Under the pieces are notes generated by a model, which saw nothing but the letters and a program-made list of their open reading frames with translations, searched no databases and was not told the DNA's origin. Shown here piece by piece: positions 31,295-35,173 of a DNA stretch of 35,173 nt (positions are counted from its first letter, which is position 1; each line of letters begins with the position of its first letter). Source of the DNA: Candidatus Binatus sp. (GTDB lineage: Bacteria; Desulfobacterota; Binatia; Binatales; Binataceae); contig NZ_DATCTO010000092.1 in assembly GCF_036567905.1 (NCBI RefSeq), positions 1-35,173 of the forward strand, written 5' to 3'. The position numbers and the translations under genes were made by a program.

Positions 31295-32023
31295 CTAGGC
31301 ACGCGCCGCCGCTTCCGCCGACGCGCCGCGCTTGCCCGGCTCGACCCCGGCGAGCACGCCCTTGTCGAGCCGATAGACGGTATCGACGTAGCGCTCGGCG
31401 CGGGGATCGTGCGTGACCATCACGATCGTTTTCTGGAACTGGCGATTCATATCGACCAGCAAGCCCAGGATTTCCTCGGCCGACTTCGCGTCGAGATCGC
31501 CGGTGGGCTCGTCGGCGACGATGATCGTGGGATCGGCGACGATCGCGCGCGCAATCGCGACGCGCTGCTCCTGCCCGCCCGACAACTGGCGCGGATAATG
31601 GTCCATCCGGTCCGCCAGTCCCACCACCCTAAGCGCCGTCTCGACATGCTCGCGGCGCTCGGCCTTGCTGAGATGCGTCAGCAGCAGCGGCAATTCGACG
31701 TTCTCGAACGCGGTCAGCACCGGAATCAAATTGTAAAACTGGAACACCAGCCCGATATGGCGCGCGCGCCAGCCCGCCAGCTCGCGCTCCTTCATGCCGG
31801 TGATTTCCTCGCCGCCGACCGCCACTCGTCCGCCAGTGGCGTGATCGATTCCCGCGATCAGGTTGAGCATCGTGGTCTTGCCCGATCCCGACGGCCCCAT
31901 GATCGCCACGAAGCGTCCGGCCGGGATCTGCACGGTCACGTCGTCGAGCGCACGGACCTCGAACTCGTCGCGCTTGTAGATTCGGGTCACGTGTTCGAAG
32001 TCAATTGCATACTTTTCGTCCAT
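31295..32023 (-). CDS. ABC transporter ATPase, MacB/LolD-type
   Basis: Stand-alone ATPase of 242 aa. Walker [10 protein letters not shown] (43-51), Q-loop near GLVFQFYNL (91-99), signature [14 protein letters not shown] (147-160), Walker B IIVADEP (167-173) and D-loop GDLDAKS, with H-loop MVTHDPR. These belong to the LolD/MacB/FtsE group that works with FtsX-type permeases by mechanotransmission, and so moves substrates from the periplasmic side outwards and not across the inner membrane. First gene of the exporter operon. Confidence 0.92.
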   Translation of the reverse strand: MDEKYAIDFEHVTRIYKRDEFEVRALDDVTVQIPAGRFVAIMGPSGSGKTTMLNLIAGIDHATGGRVAVGGEEITGMKERELAGWRARHIGLVFQFYNLIPVLTAFENVELPLLLTHLSKAERREHVETALRVVGLADRMDHYPRQLSGGQEQRVAIARAIVADPTIIVADEPTGDLDAKSAEEILGLLVDMNRQFQKTIVMVTHDPRAERYVDTVYRLDKGVLAGVEPGKRGASAEAAARA

Positions 32024-32114
32024 GAGGTTATGCCTTTTGAACCCGATGCCGGTTCATTTTGCGCCAGCGGCGGTGCGGGTCGGTTTGAGCCGCGATGCGG
32101 GCCGCGACGTTTCA

Positions 32115-32143
32115 TATGTATTTCACGTTTCACTTGCGCGCAA
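32115..32143 (-). promoter_or_regulatory. Putative promoter of the ABC exporter operon
   Basis: TTGCGC (32138-32143), 17-bp spacer, TACATA (32115-32120) on the minus strand, in the 179-bp gap after the MFS gene. It would give a leader of about 85 nt. The match is weaker than that of the cofG promoter. Confidence 0.35.
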
Positions 32144-32202
32144 ATCAGGGTGCAGCGATCCCACTACGGATGATTCTGCCGGAATTGTAAACCCACCAGC
32201 GG

Positions 32203-33558
32203 CTACTCTTGCTTGCGGTCTTCGCGCTCGTTCAGCTCCTCGGGCGGGTGGACGTTGCGAAAGAATATGTAGAAGAGAACCGTGTTCAGACCCTGCATCA
32301 CGGCCGCGAACTCCAGCGGCAGCGACAGCATCAGATGCTCCATGAAGTAGCCGGCCATGTATGGACCCACCGCCGAAGTGACTTGCGATGGAAAGCTGGC
32401 AAGGCCCGATGCGCTCGAGCGCTCGGCCGGGTCAATCACTCCCATCAGATAAGACTGCCGCACCGGGATCGAAAGCACGTTGAACACGGCGCGGATGCCG
32501 TAAACCAGAGCGGCCAGAGCGAAGGTCGGCATCAGCACGACCGCGAACATCAACACGGTCGAGACCGCGCGCGTGGCAACCACCGAGCGCACCGAACCCA
32601 TCCATAGCGCGAGCCGCCCCGCCATCAGGTAGGGGATCGCGGTGGCCATGTTTATCGCGAAAAACACCCCGGCCAACTGCGCCGAATTCACTCCGAAGCG
32701 GCGGTAGAACCAGTACACCACTATCGGCCCGAGCATCCCGATCGCCAGGCCGTTGGTGGCGTTGGTGATCATGAAGCGGACCACCAGCCGCCACGAATTG
32801 GGCGAGAGCCCGAGCACCAGGCGCTGGCGCGGGCGCGGGCGCTGCGGTTGGCGCGCGAGCTCATCGGCCAGTTCAAGCTCGAGCACGCGGTTCTCGTTGA
32901 TCGGAAAAACCGCCAGCGCCATCGCGACGCCGAGCACGCCCGTCGCCACGAACAAAATCCGGTAGCCGGTCAACTCGTCGATCCCGGCAAAATGCCGCAG
33001 CAGGGACGGCAATGCCGCCAGCGCCGAACCCACCGCCCCGGCCACCACGCCGACGAATGAGAACGCGCCGAAGACGGTGGTGCGGTTGTAGTCCGAGGCG
33101 TGCTCCGCCACCAATGCCTGCACCGCGGGATAAAACGGCCCCCATGCACCGCCCGCCAGCGCTCCGCCGCGGCCGATCGAGCCAATCGCCGCGAACGCCA
33201 CGATCCACACGAAGCTGTGCGCAAAGCTGAATCCGAACGCGCCAAACGCGAGCAGCAGCGATATTACCACCAGCAGCGGTTTGCGCCCGAAGCGATCGGC
33301 CAGCAGCCCGACCACGGTTGACACCACCGCCGCCTCCACCGCTGACACCGCCAGCAGCAGGCCGAGCGCTTCGGCGCCGTAGCCCAGCGCCACCAGGTAG
33401 AGCGGCAGGATGATCCCCAGGTAGCCCTGCGAGAGGCTGCGCAGCACGCGCAGCAAGAACAGCCACATCAGATCGCGATTGAGCCACGAAATGCCGCCCC
33501 ATCGCCGTCCAAGCCCGCTTCGATCGGGGCTTTTGTTTTCATCGAATTGGTAGTTCAC
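32203..33558 (-). CDS. MFS transporter (451 aa)
   Basis: Twelve-helix major facilitator with motif A GLLADRFGRKPL (84-95) after the second helix and a central loop rich in Arg (about 235-250, RQPQRPRPRQRL). Substrate unknown; such proteins are often drug or organic-acid exporters. The GTG start at 33558 lies only 28 bp from the divergent hydrolase ATG at 33587, with no ribosome site, so the true start may be further in, for example Met31. The first 25 residues are hydrophilic. The ABC exporter operon follows on the same strand after 179 bp. Confidence 0.88.
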   Translation of the reverse strand: MNYQFDENKSPDRSGLGRRWGGISWLNRDLMWLFLLRVLRSLSQGYLGIILPLYLVALGYGAEALGLLLAVSAVEAAVVSTVVGLLADRFGRKPLLVVISLLLAFGAFGFSFAHSFVWIVAFAAIGSIGRGGALAGGAWGPFYPAVQALVAEHASDYNRTTVFGAFSFVGVVAGAVGSALAALPSLLRHFAGIDELTGYRILFVATGVLGVAMALAVFPINENRVLELELADELARQPQRPRPRQRLVLGLSPNSWRLVVRFMITNATNGLAIGMLGPIVVYWFYRRFGVNSAQLAGVFFAINMATAIPYLMAGRLALWMGSVRSVVATRAVSTVLMFAVVLMPTFALAALVYGIRAVFNVLSIPVRQSYLMGVIDPAERSSASGLASFPSQVTSAVGPYMAGYFMEHLMLSLPLEFAAVMQGLNTVLFYIFFRNVHPPEELNEREDRKQE

Positions 33559-33586
33559 TTAAAAAATAGAAATCCGGGTGGTCAAG

Positions 33587-35155
33587 ATGAAAATTGCTCG
33601 CATCATAGTAATCGGTCTCGCAGTCCTATTCATCCTGGCGATCGCGCGGCTGGCGCGGTTGGAAAATGGCGGACCCTCGCACACGTTGATCATGCTGCCG
33701 GGGCAGGAACCGGCCACGATCTACATCCCGGGACCGGAGCGGCCATTCTACATGCAGCGCCCCAAGCCGGTGGGCGAGCGACCGCCGGCGGTCGTGCTGA
33801 TTCACGGCTTCATGGCGGATCGCAAGCTGATGAGCGTGCTCGCGCGACGGCTGGCGGAGAATGGTTACGCGGTGCTGGCGATCGACGTTGCCGGGCACGG
33901 CGAGAATCGCAATCCTTTCGGTGGCGGCGTAGGCGAGGCCGGCAGCCTGCGCGACGACGTGAAGCAGGCGGTCGATTATCTTCGCGCCAACCCGTTTGTC
34001 GATGGATCGCGAATCGTCGTGATGGGGCATTCGATGGGCGCGGGCGCGGCGCTCGACTACGCCACGCACGATCCCGATCTCAAAGGCGCGGTGATGATCT
34101 CGGGCGGCTGGCAGCTCGGTCCGGAACGTCCGAAAAATGCGCTGTTCATTTTTGCCGAGCGCGATCCGGCCGATGCAATTCAGGATCCGTCGGTCGAGCT
34201 GGCGTCGCGTCTGGCGGGCGTGGCGCAAATCGAGCTTGGCAAGACCTACGGCGAGTTTGCGCAGGGCAGCGCGGTCGAAGCGATCCGGGTGCCGGGGGTC
34301 GATCACATAACCATCGTCTATTCGGCGGCGGCGGCCACCGCGATCGTGCGATGGCTCGATAGCACGTTTGGAATCACCAGAACCGGCGCGATCGAAGTTG
34401 CAGATGCGCGGCTGGGGACAGCCGGATTGGCGCTGTTGCTCTTTGTGATTCTGCTGGTGCCGATGGGCAGAGTCTGCGGCTCGATGGCGGCGTATTGGGC
34501 GGGCGAGCGGCCGGGACCGAGCGGATGGATCGGACTGCTGATCCTTGGCGGCGCGCTGATCGCAGCGATGCCGCTGGCGGCGGCCGACCCGGCGTCATTT
34601 GTGCCGGTGGTGGTCGGCGACATCCAGCTCTCATGGTTCGCGGTCGCAGGGCTGATCATGGTGGGCGTGCTGGCGCTGTCGCACCGGCTTGATTGGTACC
34701 GCATCCGCGAGGGCGCCGGCGCCGCAATAGCCGCCGCGGCAGGGGGTTTCGCGGTGGCCTACGTGTGCCAGATCGCGATGTCGGTGGCGTTCCATTACCA
34801 GTCGCTGTCGCCCGAGCGGCTGATGGTGATGGCGATGGCGGCGGTGCTGCTGTTTCCGTTCTGGATGGGCTTCGAGTTGCTGGTGCGGCGCGGAGGAGCG
34901 GCGATCTCGACGGTATGCGGCGTGCTCGGCCGCATCCTGATCGTGGTTTTGATGACGGTGGGCGTGAGCCTGGGAGTGCTGCCGTACTTCCTGATGCTGA
35001 TCCTGCCGATCATCGTGCTGAATTTCGTGATGATCGAAATATTCTCGGCGTCGGCCTACAGCGCGTCGCGCAATCTGACGCTGATCGCGGTTTTCGAAAC
35101 GCTATGGTTCGCGTGGCTGATCGCGGCGGCGAGCCCGATAACTTTTATGTTTTAA
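33587..35155 (+). CDS. Alpha/beta hydrolase fused to a polytopic membrane domain (522 aa)
   Basis: Signal anchor helix (about 4-20), then an alpha/beta hydrolase (about 65-262) of the dienelactone-hydrolase/S9 type: HG at 73-74, nucleophile Ser149 in GHSMG, Asp193 in FAERDPAD and His240 in GVDHITI. From about 278 to 522 come seven or eight hydrophobic helices (for example GLALLLFVILLVP and WIGLLILGGALIAAMPLAA) with short loops and no motif that I know. The hydrolase would lie outside the cytoplasm if the first helix is a signal anchor. Start: the ATG at 33587 with GGGTGG upstream; a GTG at 33578 is possible. Divergent from the MFS gene. Fusion of these two parts is unusual. Confidence 0.8.
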   Translation: MKIARIIVIGLAVLFILAIARLARLENGGPSHTLIMLPGQEPATIYIPGPERPFYMQRPKPVGERPPAVVLIHGFMADRKLMSVLARRLAENGYAVLAIDVAGHGENRNPFGGGVGEAGSLRDDVKQAVDYLRANPFVDGSRIVVMGHSMGAGAALDYATHDPDLKGAVMISGGWQLGPERPKNALFIFAERDPADAIQDPSVELASRLAGVAQIELGKTYGEFAQGSAVEAIRVPGVDHITIVYSAAAATAIVRWLDSTFGITRTGAIEVADARLGTAGLALLLFVILLVPMGRVCGSMAAYWAGERPGPSGWIGLLILGGALIAAMPLAAADPASFVPVVVGDIQLSWFAVAGLIMVGVLALSHRLDWYRIREGAGAAIAAAAGGFAVAYVCQIAMSVAFHYQSLSPERLMVMAMAAVLLFPFWMGFELLVRRGGAAISTVCGVLGRILIVVLMTVGVSLGVLPYFLMLILPIIVLNFVMIEIFSASAYSASRNLTLIAVFETLWFAWLIAAASPITFMF

Positions 35156-35173
35156 TTTGCGGAACCCACCGTG

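Overview
The window is GC-rich bacterial chromosome with short gaps, many co-directional overlapping genes and several GTG/TTG starts. Complete F420 side-chain and deazaflavin genes, an Mla-type outer-membrane lipid transport operon with a lipoprotein (so a diderm cell envelope), complex I genes and an EthD protein suggest a soil- or sediment-type, probably uncultured, diderm lineage. Candidatus Binatota (Desulfobacterota_B) would fit, but that is inference from gene content and no marker gene here proves it.

Layout. 1-391 is repeat-rich non-coding DNA with a 70-bp direct repeat. 392-2843 holds an EthD-domain gene and a divergent pair of unknown membrane proteins of visibly lower GC, with a relic ORF carrying an in-frame amber stop between them. 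3082-8249 is a leftward F420 operon, cofG-cofH-cofD-cofE, followed by a long-chain polyprenyl diphosphate synthase gene; its promoter appears to give a leaderless cofG mRNA. 8352-8787 holds two very small leftward genes, one of only 40 codons. 8973-12412 is a rightward E1alpha-E1beta-E2 operon of a 2-oxoacid dehydrogenase complex without E3. 12415-16083 is a leftward Mla operon (STAS-MlaE fusion, MlaF, MlaD, PqiC-like lipoprotein). 16236-17237 is a zinc alcohol dehydrogenase, followed by repeats and a double zinc-ribbon membrane protein. 18335-21805 is a compact nuoB-nuoF-nuoG operon without the other complex I genes. 21929-25119 is a leftward hybrid histidine kinase plus an overlapping HPt protein. 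25359-32023 is a leftward run: an ABC exporter (ATPase, two permeases, periplasmic adaptor), then an alpha/beta hydrolase and a polytopic membrane protein. 32203-33558 is an MFS transporter, and 33587-35155 is an alpha/beta hydrolase fused to a polytopic membrane domain.

How they work together. F420 made by the cof genes would serve F420-dependent oxidoreductases encoded elsewhere. The dehydrogenase complex produces an acyl-CoA and, through an E3 elsewhere, NADH; NuoF oxidises NADH and NuoG passes electrons toward NuoB. The Mla operon and the ABC exporter shape the envelope. The kinase/HPt pair is a phosphorelay whose output regulator lies outside the window.

I found no rRNA, tRNA, CRISPR array, transposase or phage gene. 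I did not find a clearly new multi-gene system. The most unusual items are the split nuoBFG operon, the leaderless F420 operon, the hydrolase-membrane fusion, the tiny gene pair at 8352-8787, the 20-bp perfect palindrome upstream of nuoB and the dispersed hairpin repeats.
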